A stretch of DNA of 64,000 nt from Pedobacter chitinilyticus (GCF_003313385.1 NZ_QMHN01000003.1:248001-312000), one strand, 5' to 3'; shown: positions 45,144-54,577, counted from the stretch's first letter. The notes: generated by a model from the sequence alone, not told the origin. Numbers and translations: made by a program.

Positions 45144-45608
45144 TTACTTAAATGAAATTAAAACCTTTGTTTCTGTTATATCGTTTAATGCAATTTGGCT
45201 ACTTACCAATTGCACTTTTTTTCCTTTTTCTTTTATTTGCTCCTCAATGGTAATCGCATTTTCGTTTACCTCCACCAATTTACCTTCTTTTTTGTCGCCA
45301 CTGGCAAGCTTAAGACCCAACTCACGTCCAATATTTTTAGCATATTGTCTAAGCAATCTTAATGGCTCACCTACACCAGGAGAAGAAACCTCTAAATTGT
45401 AGGCCGTTTCAATTGCATTTTCCTCTTCTAAATGGAACCCTACATGCCTGCTGATGGCCACACAATCTTGTATACTAATGCCTTGGTCGCCGTCAACATG
45501 GATAATTAATTTATTGTTTGGGAGCATTTTCACATCTACCAAAAACAAATCTGGTCTATCCGCAATTTTTTCTTCTACCAGTTCACTAACTCTCTTTTCT
45601 ACTTGCAT
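45144..45608 (-). CDS. rimP: Ribosome maturation factor RimP
   Basis: A 154-residue RimP, needed for 30S subunit maturation. Features are the N-terminal VEKRVSELVEEKIADRPDLF, the conserved GISIQDCVAISRHVGFHLEE, YNLEVSSPGVGEPLRLLRQY (motif SSPGxxxPL) and the SH3-like C-terminal domain. The frame opens upstream to 45674, but the region above 45608 contains a terminator-like hairpin and the ATG at 45608 gives the normal N-terminus. First gene of the rimP-nusA-infB operon. Confidence 0.94.
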   Translation of the reverse strand: MQVEKRVSELVEEKIADRPDLFLVDVKMLPNNKLIIHVDGDQGISIQDCVAISRHVGFHLEEENAIETAYNLEVSSPGVGEPLRLLRQYAKNIGRELGLKLASGDKKEGKLVEVNENAITIEEQIKEKGKKVQLVSSQIALNDITETKVLISFK

Positions 45609-45625
45609 TGTATTATTTTTTGCTA

Positions 45626-45656
45626 AATAAAAAGAGGGGACACTCGTCCCCTCTTT
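45626..45656 (-). terminator. Terminator-like hairpin in the rimP leader (attenuator or upstream-gene terminator)
   Basis: TCCCCTCTTT and AAAGAGGGGA (45631-45640 and 45647-45656) form a perfect 10-bp stem with a 6-base loop, and on the minus strand it is followed by a U-rich run. A candidate -7 box (TATCTTTG) lies just upstream at 45672-45679, so the hairpin would sit in the 5' leader of rimP mRNA. It could also end transcription of the upstream MFS gene. Confidence 0.65.
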
Positions 45657-45671
45657 TCTTGTTTTGCTTTG

Positions 45672-45679
45672 CAAAGATA
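45672..45679 (-). promoter_or_regulatory. Candidate -7 box (TATCTTTG) of the rimP-nusA-infB operon
   Basis: TATCTTTG on the minus strand matches TAnnTTTG. Transcription would begin near 45665, before the hairpin at 45626-45656. A TTG lies 24 bases upstream, longer than the usual spacing. Confidence 0.5.
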
Positions 45680-45748
45680 CAAAAATAATTTAATTTAAAA
45701 AATCAATACTTCTTAGCGTGAATACCTTAGAAACCAAAATCAAGAGAA

Positions 45749-47011
45749 TTAGTGTTCCATCACTGGAGCACTAGTTGGCAATTTCGTCGCCTTAGCCTGT
45801 ACAATTTTATTTACCCTTCCCATTAACCAAATACTGATCAAGCTGATCACAACAATGACATAGGCCACCATGTCATAATGCTCTAAGGGCTGCCCTTTAC
45901 CTTTTGAAGTCACGATAAGTCCTGCTGCAATGGAGGCTACGCCACCAGCTATTTGCTGCAACGAGGTATTGATACTCATAAAAGCCCCTCTATCCTGTGG
46001 TTCAGGAATTGCTGAAGTAAGTGCCTGTGAAGGAATCATCCGGCTCATTACACCCATCATCATTAACACATTAATTAAAATCACCACTAAAAATGGAGTG
46101 ATTGAAAGATTGGTATAAACCACGCACATCGCCATCATCCATAACGAAGCCACGGTAAAGATCTTCAACTTGCTTATTTTATCACTCAGTTTTCCAATCA
46201 TTGGGAGGATAATTAAGGAGCTTAGTCCTGAAACCATGAACAGCATAGGCAATTGGTTTTCGGTGATACCAAGATTATTGACGGCAAAGGCGCTACCAAA
46301 AGGCATCATCATAAAGCCGCCAATAGAAAGTAGCGCCGTAGAGGTAAAGCCGATACGATGTTTCTTTTGTTTAATGGTATGCCACAAATGGGCAATGGCT
46401 GTTTTTTCTTTTTTAAGGAAAAGATGCTCGGTTACTGGCCGCAGTTTGATGGCAATGAAAATTGCAGTAACAACCGCTATCCCCACCACGAGCCAAAAGG
46501 GCGCTTCCCAACCCCAAAGGTTGGCTAAATAAAGTCCAATGGGAACGCCCAATACTTGACTTGCACCAAAGGCCATTTGCACAAAACCCATTACCCTGCC
46601 GCGTTGTTGCAGACTAAACAAATCGGTGATGATGGCCATGCCTATAGAACTGATTACGCCACCGAAAATACCCGTAATGATGCGAGCCGCTACTAATTCC
46701 ACATAAGTATGGGATAAACCACAAAAAACAGTACCCAATATAAAGCCTGCATAAAAAAACAATAGCAGTTTTTTACGACCAAATTTATCGGCAAAACCCG
46801 CGGTTAACAGTCCCGAGATCCCAGCACTTAATGCATAAGCCGAAACCACTACCGCAAACTCCTTAGGGCTAAGGCTCAAGGACTTCATCAGAATATCCCC
46901 TAAAGGCGACATCACCATAAAATCAAGAATAACAGAAAATTGCGTTAACGCTAGTAATAAGATTACTAATTTCTGATAACTGGTAAATGTGCTGGTTTTT
47001 TGCTCGGACAT
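45749..47011 (-). CDS. MFS transporter (drug/metabolite efflux type)
   Basis: A 420-residue protein with twelve predicted membrane segments. The loop 2-3 motif GFADKFGRKKLLLFF is the MFS signature (G-x-x-x-D-x-x-G-R-x-x), and the N-terminal half (SVILDFMVMSPLGDILMKSL) resembles the AraJ/arabinose-efflux branch. Substrate unknown. The position directly upstream of rimP is probably not functional, since a hairpin lies between. Confidence 0.9.
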   Translation of the reverse strand: MSEQKTSTFTSYQKLVILLLALTQFSVILDFMVMSPLGDILMKSLSLSPKEFAVVVSAYALSAGISGLLTAGFADKFGRKKLLLFFYAGFILGTVFCGLSHTYVELVAARIITGIFGGVISSIGMAIITDLFSLQQRGRVMGFVQMAFGASQVLGVPIGLYLANLWGWEAPFWLVVGIAVVTAIFIAIKLRPVTEHLFLKKEKTAIAHLWHTIKQKKHRIGFTSTALLSIGGFMMMPFGSAFAVNNLGITENQLPMLFMVSGLSSLIILPMIGKLSDKISKLKIFTVASLWMMAMCVVYTNLSITPFLVVILINVLMMMGVMSRMIPSQALTSAIPEPQDRGAFMSINTSLQQIAGGVASIAAGLIVTSKGKGQPLEHYDMVAYVIVVISLISIWLMGRVNKIVQAKATKLPTSAPVMEH

Positions 47012-47073
47012 CAGGAGGAGTTTAGCCGCTAAAGATAGTGATCATTTAGCATTTTGATTTTTTATCTATTCCT

Positions 47074-48372
47074 TCAATTCTTTTTCTCCAAACGTTCAAC
47101 TCTCTTAGTTAATTCAGTAAGGGTCTTGTCCTTTTCAATTAAATGCAAAGTCAATTCTTCGATCTTTTTTAACAAGATTTTGTTCATCTCCCCCAAAGCC
47201 ACACCATTTTTTTCTGCCTCTTTAGCCGATGGCACCTCTGGTAAGTGTTTGTTCTTTTTGATAAACTGTTCCAGTTCTGGCAAAGTCTGTTGTTGATAAT
47301 CGTCTGCAAAAACATAATCTGGCCAATTGGCTGTTTCCACTTTAATTTCCTTAGCTCTGACTCTTCCATTTACAGATAGTTTTTCTTGAGGGGCATCGGT
47401 TCCAATACCAACGTTACCATCCTGTAGGAAGGTAATGATATCTATATTATTGGTATAATTTTTAAGAGTAGCTCGAGCAGCTCCCTCAGGTGTATATAGA
47501 GAAAAATATCTAGCACTTTCGTCACCGAACAACAAATTATGTTCGCCTCCAGACCGAGTAAACATAACTCTATCCCCGCTAGTATGCAATTTTGCTTCTG
47601 GAGCGGTAACTCCTATACCAAAATTCCCCTGATTTGTAATCGTTGCAAAAAGGTTTAAATTGTCTGTTCCACCTCCCAAATTTACACCATAAGCACCAAT
47701 AGAACGAGCATTTCCATAAAATTTGAACCCACCATAGGTAAATTCCAAATAGCTACTTTGATCATTGGACGGCCTATTGAATATACCCGTTACGGTCGTA
47801 AAATCTACATTATAGCCAATACCTCCATAATTACCTCCACTATATCCTATATTTAATGCCCGTATATTACCCGCTTTATATCCATTCCATATTACATTGC
47901 CATTTACATCAAGCTTTTCTGTTGGTGTCGCGGTCCCTAAACCTAAATTTCCATGGCTATCAATCCTTAAAGCGTGTGTTAAATTTCCTGAGCCAGAAGT
48001 ATAGTTCGTGTAGAAATCAATGCCAGTTTCATAGCTTCCTCCTCTAAAGAAGCCTATTGCGGCACCACCACCCCCACCACTGGAGTAAGTTATTCCATTT
48101 TGACTCACGTTTGCAATATCTCCCAAAATTTGAAAGCCAGAAAGAGAGGCTATATGCGAAGGCAATGTCGACCCAGAAAATGAACCGCCCACAGCTAGGT
48201 ATGATTTCGCCGTTATAGGTCTATTTGTAGAAGCACCATTATCGGTAACTTCTTGCAGTGTTTGCGCATTTACGTTAATGAATCCTATTACACAAGAAAT
48301 CATCAATAAAAACTTGATTTTATAGTCTCGAAAATTTTGGTTGCCTTTCATAGATACTAATTGTTTTTTCAT
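47074..48372 (-). CDS. Exported tail-fibre-like protein with conserved Bacteroidota C-terminal domain
   Basis: A 432-residue protein with a signal peptide (KIKFLLMISCVIGFINVNAQ). The middle holds repeated beta-rich units, each with the GLGT/GIG(V/T)..P..KL motif (NLGLGTATPTEKLDVNG; NFGIGVTAPEAKLHTSG; NVGIGTDAPQEKLSVNG). The C-terminus is the conserved RAKEIKVETANWPDYVFADD, then LPELEQFIKKNKHLPEVPSA and a coiled coil (IEELTLHLIEKDKTLTELTK). The fold resembles phage tail fibres but such proteins occur as chromosomal surface proteins in Bacteroidota; no phage genes are near. Start at 48372 or 48351. Confidence 0.83.
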   Translation of the reverse strand: MKKQLVSMKGNQNFRDYKIKFLLMISCVIGFINVNAQTLQEVTDNGASTNRPITAKSYLAVGGSFSGSTLPSHIASLSGFQILGDIANVSQNGITYSSGGGGGAAIGFFRGGSYETGIDFYTNYTSGSGNLTHALRIDSHGNLGLGTATPTEKLDVNGNVIWNGYKAGNIRALNIGYSGGNYGGIGYNVDFTTVTGIFNRPSNDQSSYLEFTYGGFKFYGNARSIGAYGVNLGGGTDNLNLFATITNQGNFGIGVTAPEAKLHTSGDRVMFTRSGGEHNLLFGDESARYFSLYTPEGAARATLKNYTNNIDIITFLQDGNVGIGTDAPQEKLSVNGRVRAKEIKVETANWPDYVFADDYQQQTLPELEQFIKKNKHLPEVPSAKEAEKNGVALGEMNKILLKKIEELTLHLIEKDKTLTELTKRVERLEKKN

Positions 48373-48448
48373 TATTTCGTTATTTAAATGGTTAAAAGTT
48401 ACGTTAAAGATTGAAATACAAATCTGATCTCTTTTAGAGAAACGCTAG

Positions 48449-48868
48449 CTACCGCTCCAAGCTTTTCTCCTGAAGTTTAGGATTGTGCCCCAAATCAGAT
48501 TTAAGAATATCCTTTGTTTTTCCAAAGCTCGAATTCAGTACCGTTTGCACCACATAAGTAGTTCCTTTTATAAATGGCTGATGAGGCGTGAAGACAAGCG
48601 TATTGCCCACCACTTCTAAATTTCCTTTTATCAAACTGTCCGCTCCTTGGTTCTCTTGATCTACCGCCTCTACGCTCAGCAGGGTTTCTGCAAATACGGT
48701 ATCAGTTAGGTGCTTACGGAGCTGAAAAAGATTGGCCTCTTCTATACCATTCAACTCAATTTTGGTGCTATCGCTAGAAAAGCGAATATCTAAACTTTTA
48801 TCTCCCTTGAAAAAACAGGAGCTAAAAATTAAACAACATGCAATAATTAGTGTTATTTTGCTAAACAT
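48449..48868 (-). CDS. Lipoprotein of unknown function with an Ig-like domain
   Basis: A 139-residue lipoprotein (lipobox LIFSSCFF). The mature part (SLDIRFSSDSTKIELNGIEE; GNLEVVGNTLVFTPHQPFIK; GTTYVVQTVLNSSFGK) looks like a small beta-sandwich similar to the bacterial Ig-like (Big_5/SbsA) fold. Its start is only 14 bases from the start of the divergent holin-like gene, so the promoters must overlap. Confidence 0.72.
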   Translation of the reverse strand: MFSKITLIIACCLIFSSCFFKGDKSLDIRFSSDSTKIELNGIEEANLFQLRKHLTDTVFAETLLSVEAVDQENQGADSLIKGNLEVVGNTLVFTPHQPFIKGTTYVVQTVLNSSFGKTKDILKSDLGHNPKLQEKSLER

Positions 48869-48882
48869 TTTACGAAGTTACT

Positions 48883-49233
48883 ATGATTAAGCTAATTTTA
48901 GAAGTACTATTGATGGGTCTTGCCGTATTGATCGGGGCTTATTTGGTACCCGGCGTTAGTGTAGATGGTTATGGAAGTGCCATTATTGCCGCTCTTTTAA
49001 TTGCTGCAGCCAATGCAACCATAGGGCTGATACTGCGAGTATTTACTTTTGTCCTCAATTTTTTAACCTTGGGACTGGTATCATTCATTATATCAGTACT
49101 GATGATTTTATTGGTGGATAGTTGGATGACTGGCTTTAATACTTCAGGATTTTTATCCGCAGCAATTCTTGCCATTGCCGTTACCGTTATCAAGATGATT
49201 TTGGATGCTGCTTTTGGCACTGCAGAATCATAG
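48883..49233 (+). CDS. Phage holin family IV (4-TM) membrane protein
   Basis: A 116-residue protein with four hydrophobic spans: LILEVLLMGLAVLIGAYLVP; YGSAIIAALLIAAANATIGL; LNFLTLGLVSFIISVLMILL; FLSAAILAIAVTVIKMILDA. It belongs to the mycobacterial-type 4TMS holin family (formerly DUF360), which is widespread on bacterial chromosomes. No lysin or other phage gene is near, so a holin role is not supported. Divergent from a lipoprotein gene. Confidence 0.84.
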   Translation: MIKLILEVLLMGLAVLIGAYLVPGVSVDGYGSAIIAALLIAAANATIGLILRVFTFVLNFLTLGLVSFIISVLMILLVDSWMTGFNTSGFLSAAILAIAVTVIKMILDAAFGTAES

Positions 49234-49247
49234 GCATAAAAAATATC

Positions 49248-49297
49248 CGACTCTTGTTCAGCAAATGCGATGCATTGCAAATACCGAAAAAGAGTCG
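49248..49297. terminator. Hairpin between convergent genes, likely terminator
   Basis: CGACTCTT (49248-49255) pairs with AAGAGTCG (49290-49297), and the loop holds a second smaller stem around GCAAATGC/GCATTGC. It lies between the holin-like gene and the acyl-CoA dehydrogenase gene. A further small stem (TTATTG/CAATAA) is at about 49319-49334. Confidence 0.5.
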
Positions 49298-49339
49298 AAT
49301 AAGAAATAAAGCAGCGCTTTATTGGAAGGCAATAATGCT

Positions 49340-50479
49340 TTAACCCAATACGCTTCTGCTGATGACTACTCTCTGAATTTCTGAAGTACCCTCGTAAATC
49401 TGGGTGATTTTAGCATCTCTCATCAATCGTTCGACGTGATATTCTTTCACAAAACCGTAACCGCCATGAATTTGTACGGCTTCTACCGTAACATCCATCG
49501 CTACTTTACTGGCAAATAATTTAGCCATAGAACCTTCCAATGTGTAAGATAAGCCCTGATCTTTCAGCCAAGCAGCTTTGTGCACTAACAATCTAGCGGC
49601 CTCGATTTGTGTCGCCATATCGGCAAGTTTAAATGCAATGGCTTGATGATCAGCAATAGGCTTACCAAAGGCTTTACGTTCTTTAGAGTAAGCCAAAGCA
49701 AGCTCATAGGCCCCTGCAGCAATACCTAAAGCCTGTGCGGCAATACCAATACGCCCACCTTCTAAGGTTTTCATGGCAAACTTAAAGCCAAAGCCATCTT
49801 CGCCAATACGGTTTTCTTTAGGCACTTTTACATCATTGAACATTAATGAGTGGGTATCAGATCCACGAATACCCAATTTGTTTTCTTTAGGTCCGATAGT
49901 AAAACCAGGGGTTCCTTTTTCAACGATAAATGCGTTGATGCCCTTGTGTTTTAATTCTTTGTGGGTTTGCGCAATCACCAAATAAGTACTGGCAGTACTT
50001 CCATTGGTAATCCAGTTTTTGGTCCCGTTTAAAAGATAATAGTCGCCTTTATCTTCGGCTGTAGTTTGTTGCGAAGTCGCATCTGATCCTGCTTCTGGTT
50101 CAGAAAGGCAGAAGGCACCAATTTGCGTACCTGCCGCTAGTGGCTTCAAATATTTTTCCTTTTGTGCTTCAGTGCCATATTTTTCTAGTCCGTAACAAAC
50201 CAGTGAGTTGTTTACAGAAACGACTACGGAAGCGGAGGCATCTACTTTCGAAAGCTCTTCCATTACTAGGGCGTAAGAAACGCTATCCATTCCTCCACCA
50301 TTGTACTTTGGATCAACCATCATTCCCAAAAAACCCAACTCCCCAAGCTTTTTAACTTGTTCAGCTGGAAATTTTTGATGTTCATCTCGGTCTATTACAC
50401 CGGGCTTTAATTCATTTTGGGCAAAATCTCTGGCTGCTTGCCTAATCATTTGCTGCTCTTCGCTTAATTCAAAATGCAT
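49340..50479 (-). CDS. Acyl-CoA dehydrogenase
   Basis: A 379-residue flavoenzyme catalysing the first step of fatty-acid beta-oxidation. N-terminal helices (HFELSEEQQMIRQAARDFAQ), the FAD-binding signature GAFCLSEPEAGSDATSQQT (about residues 125-143) and KNWITNGSTASTYLVIAQ, and the C-terminal QIHGGYGFVKEYHVERLMRD with the catalytic base in QIYEGTSEIQRVVISR. These features match short-/medium-chain enzymes (BCAD type). No electron-transfer flavoprotein or hydratase genes are adjacent. Confidence 0.94.
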   Translation of the reverse strand: MHFELSEEQQMIRQAARDFAQNELKPGVIDRDEHQKFPAEQVKKLGELGFLGMMVDPKYNGGGMDSVSYALVMEELSKVDASASVVVSVNNSLVCYGLEKYGTEAQKEKYLKPLAAGTQIGAFCLSEPEAGSDATSQQTTAEDKGDYYLLNGTKNWITNGSTASTYLVIAQTHKELKHKGINAFIVEKGTPGFTIGPKENKLGIRGSDTHSLMFNDVKVPKENRIGEDGFGFKFAMKTLEGGRIGIAAQALGIAAGAYELALAYSKERKAFGKPIADHQAIAFKLADMATQIEAARLLVHKAAWLKDQGLSYTLEGSMAKLFASKVAMDVTVEAVQIHGGYGFVKEYHVERLMRDAKITQIYEGTSEIQRVVISRSVLG

Positions 50480-50659
50480 AAAAAGGTAAATTGGTTAGAT
50501 TTCAAAGATAGTATTTTTCAAATAATACTATGCAAACATAACATTTATTTCATGCCACATTTTGGAGATAAAGATGTTTAGGTGACTTAACTATTGACAT
50601 TCTTTAAATCGATATGCCCAAGTCTTATGGAGTTTACACAAGAATGCTATTTTTGTTAA

Positions 50660-51733
50660 ATGAACTTCGGTCAGCAAATTTTATTTTTCTTTGGCGCCTT
50701 AGGTGTTTTCAATGGCTTTATCATTAGCATCTATTTGCTGGCCTTTAAAAAACCTCTTTCTGCAACATCAGCTTTCTTGGGTTTATTTCTGTTATCGCTA
50801 TGCTTAAAAATCAGCAAGTCCTTTATTTTTTACTTCTATCCAGATTTACCAGGCATTTATATTCAAATAGGCATTTTATTCAGTTCTTGGGTAGGCCCTT
50901 CGCTTTTCTACTTCATTAAATCGGCATCGGGACTGTCACAAAAGAACTTAACCATTGCCAAATGCACTTACGCCTTTTGGACTGGGGCCATTATTGCCGT
51001 AAGCCTGATTGCGCCATACGATAGTTATCCTGGTTTATGGAACGACTATGTGTGGACTATTGTCGCAGCACAATTTACAATCTATAACATTCTTTCTGCT
51101 TGGCTACTTAAACCAACATTCATTAAAGTGTTAAAAAGAGAACAATTACCCACTACGGAAAAACTATTGCTCTCTGTTTTTATCGCTAACTTAATTGTCC
51201 CGTTGGCTTTTAAACTTCCAATTTTTTCTTTCTTTAACGGATATTGTATTAGTGGAGCTTTATTTTTCTCTCTTGCCCTTTATCTCAACACTTTGTTATT
51301 TATGAGTAAAAGAAGAGGGGAAAATCTGCTTTCAGGGAAGACGGAAGCTGTGCGCTATGCCAATAAAAAAATTAACGAGCAGCAGGCGGTGGCCCTTACC
51401 ACAAAACTAGATCGGATAATTTCGGAAGGGGCCCTTTACAAAAACCCCGATCTTAAACTGAACGACTTAGCCAGTAAAATGGGTATTTCGGGACATCAGC
51501 TTTCCCAGTTACTAAACGACAACCTTGGCAAAAGTTTTGCAGCTTATATTAACGAATACCGAGTGAACGAAGCTTGCCAAATGATTGCCAAACAGCAGCA
51601 CGTTAAGCTAGAGGCCATTGGGTATGAAGTCGGCTTTAACTCCAAGTCTACTTTTTACAGCACTTTTAAAAAACATAAAAATACTACCCCCACTCTCTAC
51701 AAAGAGCAATTATCGGTTATTGTCGTATCCTGA
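50660..51733 (+). CDS. AraC-family regulator with N-terminal membrane domain
   Basis: A 357-residue protein. The N-terminal ~220 residues contain about seven hydrophobic segments (LFFFGALGVFNGFIISIYLL; ALFFSLALYLNTLLFMSKRR); the C-terminal ~110 residues are an HTH_18 AraC domain (LKLNDLASKMGISGHQLSQL; GKSFAAYINEYRVNEACQMI; LEAIGYEVGFNSKSTFYSTF). This 7TM-AraC type, common in Bacteroidota, couples a membrane signal to transcription. It lies 108 bases upstream of the OMP_b-brl_3 receptor on the same strand, a probable target. Confidence 0.9.
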   Translation: MNFGQQILFFFGALGVFNGFIISIYLLAFKKPLSATSAFLGLFLLSLCLKISKSFIFYFYPDLPGIYIQIGILFSSWVGPSLFYFIKSASGLSQKNLTIAKCTYAFWTGAIIAVSLIAPYDSYPGLWNDYVWTIVAAQFTIYNILSAWLLKPTFIKVLKREQLPTTEKLLLSVFIANLIVPLAFKLPIFSFFNGYCISGALFFSLALYLNTLLFMSKRRGENLLSGKTEAVRYANKKINEQQAVALTTKLDRIISEGALYKNPDLKLNDLASKMGISGHQLSQLLNDNLGKSFAAYINEYRVNEACQMIAKQQHVKLEAIGYEVGFNSKSTFYSTFKKHKNTTPTLYKEQLSVIVVS

Positions 51734-51841
51734 TATAGGTATAGATTTATAATTCCGAACTCCTAAATCTGAGAATCAAAACCTCTTTCCTTTCATCCTC
51801 GCATAGTTTTGGACTTCAACAAAAATCCAAATACACGCGTA

Positions 51842-54220
51842 ATGAAATTTATTTTAGGGTTAAGCCTATTTTTAGGAATATTACTTACTGCAAAAGCACA
51901 AACTATTAGTGGTCGATTAATTGATGGGAACACGAAGAAAGGCCTAATATTAGCCAACCTCTCCTTAATCAATGAAGATAAAACTACTCCAGCTAAATAC
52001 ACTGGTAGCGACACCTTAGGAAATTTTGAGTTTAGGGAAATTAAAAATGGAAAATACACGCTACTGGCGACGTTAATGGGTTATCAGAAAACAGAAAGAA
52101 GTATCATTGTCAACCATCAGCTTAGCAAAGCGATCAACTTAGGGGATATCATTCTTACAGAAGATCCAAGTTTACTAAAAGAAGTAACCATTACTGGAGG
52201 CCTGCCCTCTTTTAGCACCAAAAACGGACAACTAAAAATTGGCATAGCCAATAATGCTTTCTTTAAATCGTCGGCCAATTTACTCGATGTTTTTAGAAAA
52301 CTGCCAGGCCTACAAGTGGGCCAGGATGGAAGCATGCAATTGGCCAGCAGAGCTACACCAACTTTATTCGTAGACGGCAAACCCGCCAACATGAGTAGCG
52401 AAGAAATACTAACCTATTTAAGCGGATTATCTCCAGAAATGGTTGAATCGATTGAAATCATTAATCAGCCGTCTTCCAAATACGATGGAGAATACCAAGG
52501 CATTATTGATGTAAAGTTAAAGCGTAATCAATCTTTAGGGCTCAAGGGCAGTTATAACGCTAGGCTCCAACGCAACAACTACAGTCTACTTGAACACAAC
52601 CTTTCCTTGGGATACAAAACAGAACGATTAAGCTATCAGCTTACGCTTGGCCATACCGCAGGAAGCACTTATTACAGATATCACGCCTTGCAGTTTTTAG
52701 CCAATAGTAACGCCATGACCACCGATACCCGTACGGCTACAGCAAACCAGAATTTTAATGTACAGGCACACTTAGCCTATGAAATAAAACCAACGCAAAG
52801 CCTAGAAGTTTTTGTACGTACGCTTCAAGTTAAGCGCAATGCTGTTAGTGCAAACCATCTCATCACTCAAGACAACCGTCAACAAAATACCATTGCCCTC
52901 GTTAAAAGTGACAATGACGCACGCCCAAAACAACATCATTACACTGGAGGACTTAATTACGATGCCCGCTTTAAAAACAGCGAGCTGCATATCATCGCCT
53001 CTTTGTCGCAAATTAACAATCTACAAACAGAAGACATCCAAAATCGTGATTTGCTTGCGCAAGATTTATTGAGCTATTGGAAAACAGATTCAAAAAACAA
53101 TATCCTGATTAGAAATGCGCAAGCTGATTATACCCAAAACATTGGCGCACAAAAGCTAGAAATGGGGGCTAAATTTGCTTACACTTCAACCCATAACAAT
53201 CTCCGTTATGATACTCTAGGCAATGATATTTTCAGTATAGACCTAAAGCGCAGCAATCAATTTCGTTATCAGGAATATATTAGCGCTGCATATTTTTCTT
53301 ATTTAGGCCAATGGAAAAAGTTTAGCTATAGTATTGGATTAAGGACTGAGCACACCCGCAGCGTGGCCAATTCAATCACTACTGGACAACTTACTGAAAG
53401 GGATTACTTGAAGTGGCTACCCAGCATCAATTTAAATTACACTTTGAGCAACACCGAGCAACTTAGTTTTAATTATAGTAGGCGTATCACAAGACCAACT
53501 TTTGCCGCACTCAACCCTTTTCGTTTTTACTACAGCCCTAGGCATTATTGGATAGGAAACCCTTACTTGCAACCGTCTACCACCAGCCTGTTTGCATTAA
53601 CCTACAGCAGAAAGAGCCTTAACATTTCATTAAACGCAGGGCGAGAAACAGATGTCATGTCTCGTTATCCAGAATATAACCCAGCAACAGACGAGTTGAT
53701 TTTTTTGGGCAGAAACCTCCCTTATCGAAATTTTGCAAACATTCAGGTCAGCTCACCAATTACGGTTAACAAGTGGTGGCGCATGACGCATAACTTAGGC
53801 TTATTTTACAACAAAGAGCTTACGCCTTATTTTGGAAAAACTTATCGCATACCCATACATAATTATACCATCAACGGCAGTCAGATACTTACCCTTAAAA
53901 GCTTGCTATTCGATGTAAGTTACAGCTACGAATCGAAAAGTGGCAATGGTTTGTACATTATGTCACCAGTATATGGAATAGATTTTGGGATGCAAAAAGC
54001 ATGGTTTAAAAACAAGCTCAATACCAGGCTTACGCTTTACGATGCTTTTGACAACCTGAAGAGGAGACTGATCTTTAGGGAGAAAAGCATTATCAATAAC
54101 GATTTCTACCATTATTTTGCAGCGCAGAGACTGGTGTTGGGCATTACCTACAACTTTGGCAGCTCTACCTACAAATCCAAGGAGAATAAGCGCAGTGATG
54201 AAGAAAACAGAGCCAATTAA
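51842..54220 (+). CDS. Outer-membrane beta-barrel (OMP_b-brl_3) TonB-dependent-receptor-like protein
   Basis: A 792-residue outer-membrane protein: signal peptide (MKFILGLSLFLGILLTAKAQ), carboxypeptidase-regulatory-like domain (ISGRLIDGNTKKGLILANLS), a plug-like region (FRKLPGLQVGQDGSMQLASR; TPTLFVDGKPANMSSEEILT), then a barrel ending in LVLGITYNFGSSTYKSKENK. The regions NLNYTLSNTEQLSFNYSRRI, TRPTFAALNPFRFYYSPRHY and WIGNPYLQPSTT are typical of OMP_b-brl_3. An earlier ATG (51809) is open, but the signal peptide begins at 51842. Probably regulated by the AraC protein upstream. Six bases separate its stop from panD. Confidence 0.9.
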   Translation: MKFILGLSLFLGILLTAKAQTISGRLIDGNTKKGLILANLSLINEDKTTPAKYTGSDTLGNFEFREIKNGKYTLLATLMGYQKTERSIIVNHQLSKAINLGDIILTEDPSLLKEVTITGGLPSFSTKNGQLKIGIANNAFFKSSANLLDVFRKLPGLQVGQDGSMQLASRATPTLFVDGKPANMSSEEILTYLSGLSPEMVESIEIINQPSSKYDGEYQGIIDVKLKRNQSLGLKGSYNARLQRNNYSLLEHNLSLGYKTERLSYQLTLGHTAGSTYYRYHALQFLANSNAMTTDTRTATANQNFNVQAHLAYEIKPTQSLEVFVRTLQVKRNAVSANHLITQDNRQQNTIALVKSDNDARPKQHHYTGGLNYDARFKNSELHIIASLSQINNLQTEDIQNRDLLAQDLLSYWKTDSKNNILIRNAQADYTQNIGAQKLEMGAKFAYTSTHNNLRYDTLGNDIFSIDLKRSNQFRYQEYISAAYFSYLGQWKKFSYSIGLRTEHTRSVANSITTGQLTERDYLKWLPSINLNYTLSNTEQLSFNYSRRITRPTFAALNPFRFYYSPRHYWIGNPYLQPSTTSLFALTYSRKSLNISLNAGRETDVMSRYPEYNPATDELIFLGRNLPYRNFANIQVSSPITVNKWWRMTHNLGLFYNKELTPYFGKTYRIPIHNYTINGSQILTLKSLLFDVSYSYESKSGNGLYIMSPVYGIDFGMQKAWFKNKLNTRLTLYDAFDNLKRRLIFREKSIINNDFYHYFAAQRLVLGITYNFGSSTYKSKENKRSDEENRAN

Positions 54221-54226
54221 TGGCTC

Positions 54227-54577
54227 TTATTTCAACAAACGGTTGTTATCGTCAGGAAAAACCAAAATCGGCTGGTACTTTTTCGCTTCCTCCATAGGCA
54301 ACGAACCATAAGATATAATGATAAGGATATCACCCACCTGTACTCTTCTTGCGGCAGCACCGTTTAAGCAAATGGTACCCGTTCCCCTTTCTCCTTTGAT
54401 GACATAGGTTTCAAAACGCTCACCATTATTGTTATTCACAATTTGAACCTTTTCATTGGCGATAATGTTTGCTGCGTCCATCAAATCTTCATCAATGGTG
54501 ATGCTACCTACATAGTTAAGCTCTGCTTGGGTTACCTTAACACGGTGTATTTTCGATTTCAGAATCTCGATAATCAT
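54227..54577 (-). CDS. panD: Aspartate 1-decarboxylase
   Basis: A 116-residue pyruvoyl enzyme making beta-alanine from aspartate for pantothenate synthesis. The self-cleavage site is in [14 protein letters not shown] (Gly-Ser, residues ~24-25), which generates the pyruvoyl group; [20 protein letters not shown] is the conserved C-terminal segment. It follows panC on the same strand (72-base gap), a common pairing. Confidence 0.96.
   Translation of the reverse strand: MIIEILKSKIHRVKVTQAELNYVGSITIDEDLMDAANIIANEKVQIVNNNNGERFETYVIKGERGTGTICLNGAAARRVQVGDILIIISYGSLPMEEAKKYQPILVFPDDNNRLLK

Noticed and set aside
45609..45674. N-terminal extension of RimP
   Set aside because: It would translate through a terminator-like hairpin; the normal RimP start is at 45608.
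47074..48372. Phage tail fibre or contractile injection system
   Set aside because: The protein has a signal peptide and the standard C-terminal domain of Bacteroidota surface proteins; no sheath, tube or baseplate genes are present.
48883..49233. Prophage remnant suggested by a holin-family protein
   Set aside because: No lysin, structural or integrase genes nearby; this family is common on chromosomes.
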